DNA of 64,000 nt from an uncultured Acidimicrobiaceae bacterium (GTDB lineage Bacteria; Actinomycetota; Acidimicrobiia; Spongiisociales; UBA5794). Both the position numbers and the translations under genes were made by a program. Below, one piece after another: positions 41,815 to 51,393 of this stretch. Positions within the stretch are counted from its first letter, which is position 1; each line of letters begins with the position of its first letter. A model generated the notes under the pieces. It had not been told where the DNA came from. It saw nothing but the letters and a program-made list of their open reading frames with translations, and searched no databases. The stretch covers positions 1 through 64,000 of the forward strand of contig CAMYMC010000026.1 in NCBI GenBank assembly GCA_947259365.1, given 5' to 3'.

Positions 41815-42579
41815 ATGAGAATCGCCGTCTGCGTCAAGCAGATCCCGGACCCGGCGGCACCGTACGAACTCGACCCGGAGACGCACTTCGTCGTGCGACC
41901 GGAGGACCAGGTCCTCGACGACACCGACAGGTACGGCGTCGAGGTTGCACTCCAGCTCGCCGAGGCCGCCGGCGACGACGCTTCGGTGACGCTCGTCTCC
42001 ATGTCGCCGTCCGGCTCCCTCCAGGGCATCCGCCAGGCGCTGGCGATGGGCGCCGACAAGGCGGTCATCGTCGACGACGCGTCCCTGCGGGGCGCCGACG
42101 CCCTCACCACCTCCCGCGTGATCGCCGCCGCCATCGGGCGTGAGGGTTACGACGTCGTCGTCGCCGGCACGGAGTCCACCGACGGCTACACGGGCGTCGT
42201 CCCCCAGCAGATCGCAGAGGTGCTCGGCGCTCCTTCGCTCACGTTCGCCCGCAAGGTGGAAGCCGTCGACGGCAAGATCCGCATCGAGCGCCAGACCCAG
42301 GCCGGGTACGACGTCGTCGAGGCGGCGCCGCCCGTGCTCCTCACGGTCACGTCGGGCGCGGTGGAGCCCCGCTACCCCACGTTCAAGGGGATCATGCAGG
42401 CCAAGCAGAAGCCCATCGACACGCTGACGTGCACCGACCTCGGTGTCACCGCCGACAACCAGCAGGTCATCACATCGGTGGATCCGGTGCCGGCACGTCA
42501 AGCAGGTGAGATCGTCGAAGACGAAGGCGAGGGCCACCTCCGCATCGTGGCCATGCTCGAAGAAGCGAAGGTGATCTGA
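41815..42579 (+). CDS. etfB: electron transfer flavoprotein subunit beta
   Basis: 254 residues. [61 protein letters not shown] and the signature [19 protein letters not shown] are all typical. It accepts electrons from acyl-CoA dehydrogenases such as the one at 8.5-9.7 kb. The AAGGAG ribosome binding site is strong, and the stop overlaps the etfA start by 1 bp. Confidence 0.97.
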   Translation: MRIAVCVKQIPDPAAPYELDPETHFVVRPEDQVLDDTDRYGVEVALQLAEAAGDDASVTLVSMSPSGSLQGIRQALAMGADKAVIVDDASLRGADALTTSRVIAAAIGREGYDVVVAGTESTDGYTGVVPQQIAEVLGAPSLTFARKVEAVDGKIRIERQTQAGYDVVEAAPPVLLTVTSGAVEPRYPTFKGIMQAKQKPIDTLTCTDLGVTADNQQVITSVDPVPARQAGEIVEDEGEGHLRIVAMLEEAKVI

Positions 42580-43535
42580 TGAAGACCTGGGTGTTCGCAG
42601 AAGCGAGGGACGGCGCGGCGGCGGCGAACGCGCTCGAAGGCCTCGCCAAGGCCCGCGAGCTCGGCGGCGACATCGCCGTCTTCTACCTCGGGGCGGGGAG
42701 CAACGACGCCTTCGCCGTCCTCGGCGACCACGGCGCGACGAGTGTCTATCACCTGCCTGCCGGCGAGTCGCTGCCGGCTCCGGCGGCGGCAGCGGCGATG
42801 GCGGAGCTAGCGGGCTCGGAAGCCCCCGATCTCATCCTCTTTGGCATGGGGAATACGGAGCGCGACGTCGCCGGGCGGCTCTCGGTGCGCCTGGGGCGCC
42901 CCGTGCTCGCCAACGCTGTCGACATCACGGCCGACGAGGACGGCCTCGTCGTCACCAACGAGATCCTCGGCGGTACGACTCGCGTGGCGAGCCGCTCTAC
43001 CGGGGACGGAGCCGCGATCGTCATCACCCGGCCGAAGGCATTCACGGCGGAACCGGCCGGCGGTGGCGTGCCTGAGGTCGTCGCGGTCGCGTCGCCCGAC
43101 GTGGGCCACGCCGGGGAGGCGGGTGTGCTGGAGCGCCACGAGGAGGTCGCGGAGGGTCCCGACCTCGAAGCCGCCGACGTCGTCGTCTCCGGCGGCCGGG
43201 GCATCGGCTCCGGTGACGAGTTCGAGATGATCGACCGCCTCGCCGAGCTCCTCGGCGCCGCGGTCGGTGCCACCAGAGCCGTCGTCGACGCCGGGTGGGT
43301 GCCCTACTCGTACCAGGTCGGCCAGACCGGCAAGACCGTCAAGCCCACGATCTATCTCGCGTGCGCGATCAGCGGGGCGATGCAGCACCTCGTCGGCATG
43401 AAGGACTCCTCGACGATCATCGCGATCAACAAGGACCCCGACGCGCCGATCTTCGGCGTTGCAGACCTCGGCATCGTCGGTGACGTCCACAAGGTGGTCC
43501 CCGCGCTCATCGAAGCGCTCGAGGCGAGGGGCTGA
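42579..43535 (+). CDS. etfA: electron transfer flavoprotein subunit alpha
   Basis: 318 residues. The N-terminal alpha/beta domain is followed by the FAD-binding domain: [86 protein letters not shown] is summarised by its key motif GQTGKTVKP and the NKD end. Forms the ETF heterodimer that passes electrons to the quinone pool. Its end meets the flotillin gene, with a 6-bp GAGGGG/CCCCTC stem (43526-43531 with 43549-43554) between. Confidence 0.97.
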   Translation: MKTWVFAEARDGAAAANALEGLAKARELGGDIAVFYLGAGSNDAFAVLGDHGATSVYHLPAGESLPAPAAAAAMAELAGSEAPDLILFGMGNTERDVAGRLSVRLGRPVLANAVDITADEDGLVVTNEILGGTTRVASRSTGDGAAIVITRPKAFTAEPAGGGVPEVVAVASPDVGHAGEAGVLERHEEVAEGPDLEAADVVVSGGRGIGSGDEFEMIDRLAELLGAAVGATRAVVDAGWVPYSYQVGQTGKTVKPTIYLACAISGAMQHLVGMKDSSTIIAINKDPDAPIFGVADLGIVGDVHKVVPALIEALEARG

Positions 43536-43544
43536 CACCCCGGC

Positions 43545-44843
43545 TCAACCCCTCTCCACCTCCTCGTCGACCTCGACCGGGGTGCGGCGGCCCGCGCCCT
43601 GGTCGCCGAGACCCGAGAGGATGTTGACCCCCGTCGCGTTCTCGATCTGCTCGGTCAGCCGGATGACCGAGCCGGGGAGCTGACTGAGAAAGCCGGGGAT
43701 CGTCTGGCTGCCGTTGCCGGCGTCGATGACGGACACCTTGTCGATGCTCACCCCCTCGACCGTGCTGACGATCTTGTCGACGAGCTCGGGCAGCATGTTC
43801 AGCACGAAGATCCGCTGGGCGTCTTCTCCTGCCTCCCGGTACTGCTCGACGAGCCGCTGGAACACCGCGATCTGAGCATTGCCGTCCTCGACGATGCTCG
43901 CTGCCTGGCCCTTCGCCTCGAGCTCCATGGCCTCTCGTTTCGCCCGCGCCGGTGCGATGACGTCCGCCTCCAGCCTGCGGTTCTGCAGCTCGATCCGCTC
44001 CCGTTCCAGCTCCTGCTCGGCGACGACTCGAGCCCGGTCCGCCTCGACCTTCGCCTCCTCCTCCTTGCCGACGGCGACCCGCTCGAGCTCGGCCCGGCGC
44101 ACCCTCAGCTCGTTCTCCCGCACGACGATGGCGAGATCGGCCTCGATCCGGGCCGTCTCTGCCCGCCGGCGCGCTTCGGCCTCCTGTTCCTCGGCCTCGG
44201 TCTGGCGCAAGGCCTCCGCGATCCGCGCCTCCTTGAGCACCGACGCCGTCTGGCGCCGCCCCACAGAATCGAGATAGCCGACCTCGTCGGTGACGTTCTG
44301 GATCTTGAGGACGTCGAGCTCGAGCCCGAGCGTCTTGATGTCTTCGTCGGCCTCGTCGATGAGCGTCTGGGCGAACTTGAGCCGGTCCTCGTTGACCTCC
44401 TCCGGGGTCAGCGTCGCCAGAACACCGCGGAGGTTCGCCTCCAGGGTTTCCTTGGCGAGCTTGGGGATGTACTCGGGTGGCCTGCCCAAGAAGCGCTCTG
44501 CAGCGTTCTCCAGCAGACCTTCGCTCGAGGAGATCTTCACGTTGGCGATGCCCTGCACGTTGAGCGGGATCGCACCCTTCGAATAGGCGTTTTGGACCGC
44601 CACCTCGATCGCGATGGTGTTGAGGTCGAGGGACTGCACCTTCTCGAGCAGCGGCACCCGGAACGTTCGACCGCCTCGCAGCACCCGGTAGCCCACGGTT
44701 CGCCCGCTGGACAGCTCGCGATCGCGCCCGGTGATGACCGCCACCTGGTTGGGAGGGCAGATCACGATGAACGACTTGATGGCGAGGCCCACCACGATGA
44801 TCGCCGCGACGACGATGGCGGCGAGCGCGATTACGACTTCCAT
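43545..44843 (-). CDS. flotillin-like SPFH/band 7 membrane scaffold protein
   Basis: 432 residues. N-terminal membrane hairpin/helix VVIALAAIVVAAIIVVGLAIKSF, then the SPFH domain (PPNQVAVITGRDRELSSGRTVGYRVLRGGRTFRVPLLEKVQ ...), then a long Glu/Ala/Arg-rich coiled coil (about residues 215-330). The C-terminus GFLSQLPGSVIRLTEQIENATGVNI is hydrophilic. Organises membrane microdomains with its partner NfeD, encoded directly upstream in the same orientation. Confidence 0.92.
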   Translation of the reverse strand: MEVVIALAAIVVAAIIVVGLAIKSFIVICPPNQVAVITGRDRELSSGRTVGYRVLRGGRTFRVPLLEKVQSLDLNTIAIEVAVQNAYSKGAIPLNVQGIANVKISSSEGLLENAAERFLGRPPEYIPKLAKETLEANLRGVLATLTPEEVNEDRLKFAQTLIDEADEDIKTLGLELDVLKIQNVTDEVGYLDSVGRRQTASVLKEARIAEALRQTEAEEQEAEARRRAETARIEADLAIVVRENELRVRRAELERVAVGKEEEAKVEADRARVVAEQELERERIELQNRRLEADVIAPARAKREAMELEAKGQAASIVEDGNAQIAVFQRLVEQYREAGEDAQRIFVLNMLPELVDKIVSTVEGVSIDKVSVIDAGNGSQTIPGFLSQLPGSVIRLTEQIENATGVNILSGLGDQGAGRRTPVEVDEEVERG

Positions 44844-44867
44844 GTCACCTCCGCTTCCGACGGCCCG

Positions 44868-45449
44868 TCACCATGAGTGACCGCCGCCTTCGAGACCATC
44901 CAGATGCGCCACCCGTGCCGTGCCCCCGTCCACCTCGACGATCACGACCGGTTCTCCGACGGCGAACGCGGCCTGGCGCGCTTCGTCGTACGGGACGGCG
45001 ACGAGCGTCATCGGCTGGCCGTCCACTTCGACCGCCACCTTGCCCTTGCGGCCGGGAGAGATCGGCACCGTCACCCGCGCCGGGTGGCCGGCGATGTGGC
45101 GGTCGAGGAGCTCGCTCGTGAGGCCCGATCGCTTCAGGAACGCGGTCAACCGGGTGTTGAGATACGCGGTGAACAGCCCCATGGCCACCGCGATGACGGC
45201 TGTGGCGGCACCGTTGACTCCGAGACCGCGCAAGACGAGGCCGGTGACCCCGAAGAACGCGGCGAAGAACACCAAGGTGCGAAACGAGAGCAAGGCGCCG
45301 ACGAGGCCGCCGAGACCGGCTGTGCCGACGGGACCGGGGTCCGGGTCGAGGTCGACGTCGGCCCCACCGTCGGCGTCGGCGCCGAAGACGACGAAGAGCA
45401 CGACGAATGCCCATCCCACGATCGTGGTGAACAGATACAACGCGAACAT
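44868..45449 (-). CDS. NfeD-like membrane protein
   Basis: 193 residues. Three to four hydrophobic helices (FTTIVGWAFVVLFVVFG, FRTLVFFAAFFGVTGLVLRGLGV, ATAVIAVAMGLFTAYL) and a C-terminal OB-fold region (IAGHPARVTVPISPGRKGKVAVEVDGQPMTLVAV). NfeD-flotillin pairs are common. It lies 24 bp upstream of the flotillin gene, so they should be co-transcribed. An Asp/Pro-rich loop (DADGGADVDLDPDPGP) follows the first helix. Confidence 0.88.
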   Translation of the reverse strand: MFALYLFTTIVGWAFVVLFVVFGADADGGADVDLDPDPGPVGTAGLGGLVGALLSFRTLVFFAAFFGVTGLVLRGLGVNGAATAVIAVAMGLFTAYLNTRLTAFLKRSGLTSELLDRHIAGHPARVTVPISPGRKGKVAVEVDGQPMTLVAVPYDEARQAAFAVGEPVVIVEVDGGTARVAHLDGLEGGGHSW

Positions 45450-45519
45450 GCAGAACCCGCCCGCCCCCGCAGAGCCGCCACCGCGATCCTAACGATCCGC
45501 CGGCGTGCCCCGACCGGCT

Positions 45520-45912
45520 TCAACCGAGGCTCTCCGGTCCGAAGGCGTGGGGGAGCAACTCGTCGAGGTCGTGCTCGCGGGCACCGCCGGCGCCGTCCTG
45601 GACGACGACCCGGCGCACCGAGAACTCCCTCATGAGCTGGCGACAGTTGCCGCACGGGTAGCACTCGTCGGTCTCGAGACAGCCGACCGCCACCGTGTCG
45701 ATCGAACGGACACCGGCCGTTGCCGCGAATGCGATCGCCGCAGCCTCGGCGCAGATCGTCGCGCCGTACACCGCGTTCTCGACGTTGACGCCGGTGAACC
45801 TCCTGCCATCGCCGGCGACGACGACCGCCCCGACCCGGAACCCGGAATACGGCGCGTACGCCTGCCGGGCAGCCGCCCGGGCTTCGTCGAGCAGCGCCCT
45901 GGGGTCATCCAC
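45520..45912 (-). CDS. cdd: cytidine deaminase
   Basis: 130 residues. Zinc motifs VYGATICAEAAAIAFA (CAE) and CYPCGNCRQLMREF (PCxxC). Deaminates cytidine/deoxycytidine to uridine forms. The GTG start at 45912 overlaps the ftsY stop by 8 bp. It completes the pyrimidine salvage set with upp and deoA, which are on the other strand. Confidence 0.95.
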   Translation of the reverse strand: MDDPRALLDEARAAARQAYAPYSGFRVGAVVVAGDGRRFTGVNVENAVYGATICAEAAAIAFAATAGVRSIDTVAVGCLETDECYPCGNCRQLMREFSVRRVVVQDGAGGAREHDLDELLPHAFGPESLG

Positions 45913-46966
45913 CGCCGGCCTCCACGATGGTCTCGTCGGGGCCGAGCAGCGCTTCGACGAACGCCTCCGGATCGAAGGGAACAAGATCTTCGATGGCCTC
46001 GCCGATCCCGATGAGTTTGACGGGGACGCCCAGCTCCTCCTCCACGGCGACGGCAACGCCGCCCCTCGCCGTACCATCCAGCTTGGTCAGGACGACGCCC
46101 GTCACCCCGACAGCCTCCGTGAAGACCCGTGCCTGGGCGAGGGCGTTCTGCCCCGTCGTGCCGTCGATGACGAGCAGCACCTCGTCCAGCTCGCCGGCCT
46201 CGCGACGCAGGACTCGCGCGATCTTGCCCAGCTCATCCATGAGATTCGCTTTCGTCTGGAGCCGGCCGGCGGTGTCGACGATGAGCACGTCATGACCCCT
46301 CGCCCTCGCCGAGTGGTAGGCGTCGAACGCCACCGCAGCGGGGTCCGCCCCGCTCTGGCCCCCGACCATCGCCACCCCGACCCGCTCCGCCCAGCGCCGT
46401 AGCTGCTCATCGGCGGCGGCCCGGAACGTGTCGGCGGCGCCGAGGAGGACTCGACGGTCTTCGGCCTCGAGCCGGGCCGCGAGCTTCGCGATCGAAGTCG
46501 TCTTGCCGGTTCCGTTGACGCCCACGACGAGGACGACGGCCGGACGGGCATCGATGCGGATCGTCCGGTCCTTTTCGGCGAAGAGCGCCGTGAGCTCGTC
46601 GGCGAGCGCCACGCGGATCGCCCCGGCGTCCTCCGGCCCGCACCCTCGGACCCGTTCTACGAGCTTCGTCGCCGCAGGGACTCCCATGTCGGAGGCGACG
46701 AGGCCGTCTTCGAGGTCCGACCAGAACCCGTCGTCGAACCCAGTCCGGCCGAAGACGGCGCCGAGGCGGTCCCCGAACGCCCGGCGCGTCCTGCCCAGGC
46801 GCAACGTCAGCGGTGGCGGCGCCGCGGCCGGGCCACCGCCGCGGCGCGTCGCCGTTTCGGTGACGCGTGCGGGTCCTTCGCGCCTCCGGACGACGCCGGC
46901 AACGATGACGCCGAGGACGACGAGGACGACGAGGAAGATGACGATCACGGTCACGGCCGCACCCAT
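45905..46966 (-). CDS. ftsY: signal recognition particle receptor FtsY
   Basis: 353 residues. N-terminal membrane helix AAVTVIVIFLVVLVVLGVIVAGVV replaces the long acidic domain of E. coli. NG domain: VVGVNGTGKTTSIAKLA, DTAGRLQTKANLMDEL, LTKLDGTARGGVAVAVEEELGVPVKLIGIGE. It docks SRP with Ffh at the membrane. smc lies upstream and cdd is coupled downstream. Confidence 0.97.
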   Translation of the reverse strand: MGAAVTVIVIFLVVLVVLGVIVAGVVRRREGPARVTETATRRGGGPAAAPPPLTLRLGRTRRAFGDRLGAVFGRTGFDDGFWSDLEDGLVASDMGVPAATKLVERVRGCGPEDAGAIRVALADELTALFAEKDRTIRIDARPAVVLVVGVNGTGKTTSIAKLAARLEAEDRRVLLGAADTFRAAADEQLRRWAERVGVAMVGGQSGADPAAVAFDAYHSARARGHDVLIVDTAGRLQTKANLMDELGKIARVLRREAGELDEVLLVIDGTTGQNALAQARVFTEAVGVTGVVLTKLDGTARGGVAVAVEEELGVPVKLIGIGEAIEDLVPFDPEAFVEALLGPDETIVEAGGG

Positions 46967-47056
46967 GCCGGCTCCGGTCTCTGCAAGGCGGGTGGCAGAA
47001 AACCTACCACGGCCCCCGGTGGGCCCGATGCGCCCGCAGGTTGCGGTGCGGTTCGG

Positions 47057-50000
47057 CTAGACGGCGACCCGCTCGAGTCGCTTGGCAACGACCAGCGAGG
47101 ACTCGCCCGGCTCCATCGTGACGCCGTAGAGGACGTCCGCCGCCTCCATCGTCTGCTGCTGATGGGTGATGATGACGAGCTGAGCGGTGCCGCGCAGCGT
47201 GTCGACGAGGCGGAGGAAGCGGCGGAGGTTGGCGTCGTCGAGGGCCGCCTCGACCTCGTCGAGGACGTAGAACGGGCTCGGTCTGGCGCGGAAGACCGCG
47301 AAGAGGAAGGCGAGTGCCGCCAGCGAGCGCTCGCCCCCCGAGAGCAGGCTGAGCCGCCCGACCTTCTTCCCGAGCGGCTGCGCTTCGATCTCGACTCCGG
47401 TCTCGAGCGGGCGGCCAGGGTCGGTGAGGCGGAGCCGGCCCCGCCCGCCGGGGAATACGAGGCCGAAGTTCTCCTGGTAGAGGTCCGAGATCTCCTCGAA
47501 CGCGACGAGGAACATCGCAGCCATCTCCTCGTCGAGGGCGGCGATGACCTTTCGCAGCTCGCCACGGGACGATTCGAGATCGGCGAGCTGCTCCTCGAGC
47601 TCGCCGACCCGGGCGGCGAGCTCGCGATACTCGGCGGCGGCGAGCGGATTGACAGGGCCCATCCGCCGCAGCCGGGCTTCGAGGGTCGCCAGCGTCTCCG
47701 CCGCGGAATCGCCGTCTTCCTCATCCGGTCTGGGGGCTGCGAGGGCCTCCTCCTCGGTTGCGTCGGCGTCGCGGCGCAGCATCTCGGCGATCGATTCCTC
47801 CCTGACTCTGAGCTCGGCGAGCTCGATGGCGAGGGCGCCACACCGGTCGCGGGAGGAGGCGATGCGACGTTCGAGCTCGGACCGCCGCAGCCGCGCCGTC
47901 TCGAGTGCTCGGTCGGCGTCGTTCGCGCGCGCCCGCAACGCTCTCTGCCGCTCCCGGAGCGCGCCGATGTGGTCGACCAAGACGCCGGTGGCGTCGCGCG
48001 CCGCCGTCTCGATCGCCTCGAGGCGACCGGGGGCAGCAGGATCCACGGGGTGGTCGGCGAGGCCCCAGAGCGCCTCACGGGCAGCGGCCAGGCGCTCCTC
48101 GATGAGCCTGCCCCGCTCCCGCATCCCGGCGAGGACGGCAGCCGCCTCCTCTCTGAGCCGGCGAGTCTCGTCCCGCCGCCGGGCCACGGCCTCGCGCCGC
48201 GCCGCGATCGCCTCCCATGCTTCCTGCGTCGCCGCAGAGGATTCCTCGAGCTCACCGAGCCTGCGGCGCACCTCGGCGATGCGCTCGGCCCTGCCGGCCC
48301 GCTCGGCGTCGAGCGCCTCCGCCCGCGCCTCGAGCCGGGCGAGCTCGTCCCGGCTTGCGCTACGAGCTCGCTCGTTGAGCCCCAGTGCCTCGGCGTGACC
48401 GGCGAGGACCGCCTCGAGCTGCTCGAGGTGCTCGAGGGCTCGCCGCTCGGCATCCCGCGCCGTCTCGAAGACGCGGTGCGTCGTCGTCACCCGGCTCTCC
48501 GCCCTCGCCAGCTCCCGCTCCGCCGCCTCGATCGCCACCTCGGCTGCCTCCAGGGCTGCAGGGCCCGCGCCGTCGGGATCCGCGAGGCTGATCCCGACCG
48601 GGGTGATGAGGTCACCTTCGGGTGTGACCGCTCTCACGTCGCCATGGCGCCGGACGAGGTCCCACCCCGCCGCCCAGCCTTCGACGAGGACGACGTCGCC
48701 GAGGAGGGACCCGGCGAGTTCGGGGTCTGCGGCGGACCCGAGCCTGTCGACGAGCGCGTCGAGGCCCCACGTCGCAGCGACCGACCTGGCAGTCTCCGCT
48801 CCCCCGGTTGCCTCGTCCCCACCCCTGACGCGCAGCGCCACCCCGCCCAGACCCCGGGACTTCAACGCGGCCGTGACCTCGGCTGCGCCATCGGGACCGG
48901 CGGCGACGAGGCCGTGGCGCCACGACCCCAGGGCGGCATCGACGGCGCGAGCGAGCTCGGGTGGAACATCGAGCCGGGCCACGACGGGACCCTCGACGGC
49001 GGGGTGCGCTTGTGCTTGCTCCCGGGCGGCGGGGTCGCCCAGGCCGGCGATGGCGCCTTCGATGGCATCCCGCCGTGCCGTGGCTTTGGCGACGGCGAGG
49101 TGACCGGCGCGCCGATCTTCGGTTGCGCCATCCCACTCCGCCTGCGCTTCTTGACGATGCTCACGGGCGAGGCGATAGGCATCCCCCGCCGCGGACACCT
49201 CGCCATCGGTATCCCGGATCTCCGCGGCGAGCAACTCGGCGTCCCGGCCCTCCTCGTCGAGCCTTGCCAGGACCACCTCGCGACGTCTGGCGACGTGATC
49301 CGCCTCGCGGCCGTCTCTCACCTCGGCCGCCTCGAGCGACCGGAGATCCCCGCGAAGGCTGGCGAGGAGGCCATCCGCGGGCAACTTCATCTGGTCTGCG
49401 AGGGCCCGCTCCTCATCCTCGAGCGCCGTCAGCGCGCTCTCCCGGCGCTCCGCAACGGCGACGGCTTCGCCCTCACGTGCACCGAAGCCGGCCTGTTCTT
49501 CTTCGAGGTCGTGAATCTCGGCCTCGAGGTCGTTGCGGCGTTCTCCGCTGCCGCGCAGCCGGCTCTCCAGGCCGAGCCGGCGCTCCCGGGCCACCATCGC
49601 GATCCGCTCGAACCGTTCCACCAGCGTCTCGAGCCTCGCCGCTGCTGCGGTGTCGCGCTCGAGATCCTTGCCGACGGCGCCCGCGGCGTCGCGCAAGGAC
49701 TCGAACCGGCCGGCGAGAGTCTCGAGTTCGGCACCGTCGGTGGAGATGACGGCCTCGTGCTCGTCGTGCTCGCGGGTCGCAGCTTCGAGCCGGGACCGGA
49801 TGCCGCGAAGCTGCTCGCCGCCCAGCCACAGTCGCAGCGCTCGCACCCGGGCCCGGACCCCGTCATAGCGCTCGGCTGCGTTCGCCTGTCGCTTCAGCGG
49901 CCGGAGCCTCCGCCGCTCCTGGTCGAGGATGTCCCCGATCCTCGCCACATCGACGTCGGTCTGCTCCAGCCGGCGCACGGCGCGATCGCGCCGGCTCCTG

Positions 50001-50509
50001 TGCTTGGTGACCCCGGCCGCCTCCTCGATGACGGCGCGATGCTCTTCCGGGCGGGCGCTGAGAATCTCGCCGATCTGGCCCTGGCCGACGAGCACGTGCT
50101 GGCGGCGGCCAACCCCTCCGTCGGAGAGGAGCTCCTGGATGTCGAGAAGCCGACAGGACGTGCCGTTGAGCTCATAGTCGGACGTTCCGTCGCGGTAGAG
50201 CCTTCGCGTCATCGTGATCTCGGCGAGGTCGAGGGGAAGGAAGCCGTCGGCGTTGTCGACGGTGAGCGAGACCTCGGCTCGGCCGAGCGAGGGGCGGGTC
50301 GTCGTGCCGGCGAAGATGACGTCGTCCATCCGCTGAGTCCGCAGAGCACTGGTCGCCTGGGTTCCCATCACCCACGCGAGCGCGTCGAGGAGGTTGGACT
50401 TTCCCGACCCATTCGGTCCCACCACGACGTTCACACCGGGGTCGAACGTCAGACGAGTCCTGTCGGCGAAAGACTTGAACCCGGCGAGGGACAGCGTCTT
50501 CAGCAGCAA
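47057..50509 (-). CDS. smc: chromosome segregation protein SMC
   Basis: 1150 residues. N-terminal ATPase head with VVGPNGSGKSNLLDALAWVMG, long Glu/Arg/Ala-rich coiled coils, a hinge in the middle (around VDAALGSWRHGLVAAGPDGA to GDVRAVTPEGDLITP), and a C-terminal head with the signature LSLLSGGERSLAALAFLFAVF and Walker B FYVLDEVEAALDD. Condenses and separates chromosomes with ScpAB. Sits between mutM and ftsY as in most actinobacteria. Confidence 0.97.
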   Translation of the reverse strand: MLLKTLSLAGFKSFADRTRLTFDPGVNVVVGPNGSGKSNLLDALAWVMGTQATSALRTQRMDDVIFAGTTTRPSLGRAEVSLTVDNADGFLPLDLAEITMTRRLYRDGTSDYELNGTSCRLLDIQELLSDGGVGRRQHVLVGQGQIGEILSARPEEHRAVIEEAAGVTKHRSRRDRAVRRLEQTDVDVARIGDILDQERRRLRPLKRQANAAERYDGVRARVRALRLWLGGEQLRGIRSRLEAATREHDEHEAVISTDGAELETLAGRFESLRDAAGAVGKDLERDTAAAARLETLVERFERIAMVARERRLGLESRLRGSGERRNDLEAEIHDLEEEQAGFGAREGEAVAVAERRESALTALEDEERALADQMKLPADGLLASLRGDLRSLEAAEVRDGREADHVARRREVVLARLDEEGRDAELLAAEIRDTDGEVSAAGDAYRLAREHRQEAQAEWDGATEDRRAGHLAVAKATARRDAIEGAIAGLGDPAAREQAQAHPAVEGPVVARLDVPPELARAVDAALGSWRHGLVAAGPDGAAEVTAALKSRGLGGVALRVRGGDEATGGAETARSVAATWGLDALVDRLGSAADPELAGSLLGDVVLVEGWAAGWDLVRRHGDVRAVTPEGDLITPVGISLADPDGAGPAALEAAEVAIEAAERELARAESRVTTTHRVFETARDAERRALEHLEQLEAVLAGHAEALGLNERARSASRDELARLEARAEALDAERAGRAERIAEVRRRLGELEESSAATQEAWEAIAARREAVARRRDETRRLREEAAAVLAGMRERGRLIEERLAAAREALWGLADHPVDPAAPGRLEAIETAARDATGVLVDHIGALRERQRALRARANDADRALETARLRRSELERRIASSRDRCGALAIELAELRVREESIAEMLRRDADATEEEALAAPRPDEEDGDSAAETLATLEARLRRMGPVNPLAAAEYRELAARVGELEEQLADLESSRGELRKVIAALDEEMAAMFLVAFEEISDLYQENFGLVFPGGRGRLRLTDPGRPLETGVEIEAQPLGKKVGRLSLLSGGERSLAALAFLFAVFRARPSPFYVLDEVEAALDDANLRRFLRLVDTLRGTAQLVIITHQQQTMEAADVLYGVTMEPGESSLVVAKRLERVAV

Positions 50510-50562
50510 GGCGGGGCGAGCTTACCAGTGAATCACACGCGTGAGATTCACCGGGGACGGCC

Positions 50563-51393
50563 TCACAGCTGGCAACCGGGGCACCAGAAGGTCGACCGGA
50601 GGCGCACGACGTCGCGCCGTACCGGCGTGCCGCAGCGGGGGCAGGGCTCCCCGGCCCGGCCGTACACGCGCAGCCGCCCGGTGAACGTCCCGGCACGACC
50701 ATCCGGGAGGAGATACGCGAGATCGTCGAGGGACGAGCCGCCGTGGGCGAGGGCGTCTCCCAGCGTGCGGCGGATGGCGGCGCGCACCCGGGTGAGCTCG
50801 GCGCCGTCCAGGCCTCCCCCGGGCCGATGTGGTGAGATTCGGGCTCTGTTGAGGGCTTCGTCGGCGTAGATGTTGCCGATCCCGGCGAGGATGCCTTGGT
50901 CGAGCAGCAGCGCCTTCAGCGGTGCCGACCTGCCCGCGAGCCTCCGCCCGAGTCGGGCGGCCGGCGGCAGATCCGTCCACGCATCCGGCCCGAGCCGCCC
51001 CAGTGAGGACTCGGCCACCTCCTCGGGGGTGAGCACGGCGACGAACCCGAACGTTCGCGGGTCGACGAGGCGGAACTCGAGACCCCCACCAAAGCCGACG
51101 ACGACGTTCGTGTGAGGCTCGCGGGCCTCGGTGCGGTAGGCCAGCCGGACCCTGCCGGACATGCCGAGGTGGGTGACCCACACCAGCCCGGCCCCGAGTC
51201 GGGTGAGGATGAACTTGCCGTGCCGGTCGACGACGCGCACAGTCCTGCGGGCGAGCCGCGCGGCGAAGTCGTCGGGATTCGGCTGGCGGCGGAGCATGCG
51301 GGCTCGCGCCACCTCCACCGCCATGACCCGCTTGCCCTCGATCGCGGCCCCGAGCGCCGCCCGGGTCGTCTCGACCTCCGGCAGTTCAGGCAT
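50563..51393 (-). CDS. mutM: formamidopyrimidine-DNA glycosylase
   Basis: 276 residues. The N-terminus PELPEVETTRAAL carries the catalytic Pro and Glu. RHGKFILTRLG holds the conserved Lys. ILAGIGNIYADEALNRARISPHRPG is the H2TH region, and the C-terminal zinc finger is CPRCGTPVRRDVVRLRSTFWCPGC. It removes 8-oxoguanine and cuts the backbone. Its start overlaps the rnc stop by 8 bp. Confidence 0.97.
   Translation of the reverse strand: MPELPEVETTRAALGAAIEGKRVMAVEVARARMLRRQPNPDDFAARLARRTVRVVDRHGKFILTRLGAGLVWVTHLGMSGRVRLAYRTEAREPHTNVVVGFGGGLEFRLVDPRTFGFVAVLTPEEVAESSLGRLGPDAWTDLPPAARLGRRLAGRSAPLKALLLDQGILAGIGNIYADEALNRARISPHRPGGGLDGAELTRVRAAIRRTLGDALAHGGSSLDDLAYLLPDGRAGTFTGRLRVYGRAGEPCPRCGTPVRRDVVRLRSTFWCPGCQL

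Noticed and set aside
43526-43554. GAGGGG/CCCCTC stem between etfA and flotillin as a terminator
   Set aside because: Loop of 17 nt with no T-tract, and it overlaps the etfA stop; too weak to list as a separate feature.
47162-50869. Very long open frame (1235 codons) on the plus strand opposite smc
   Set aside because: It mirrors the smc codon periodicity in a GC-rich gene, shows no domain, and smc on the other strand has complete ATPase and hinge motifs.
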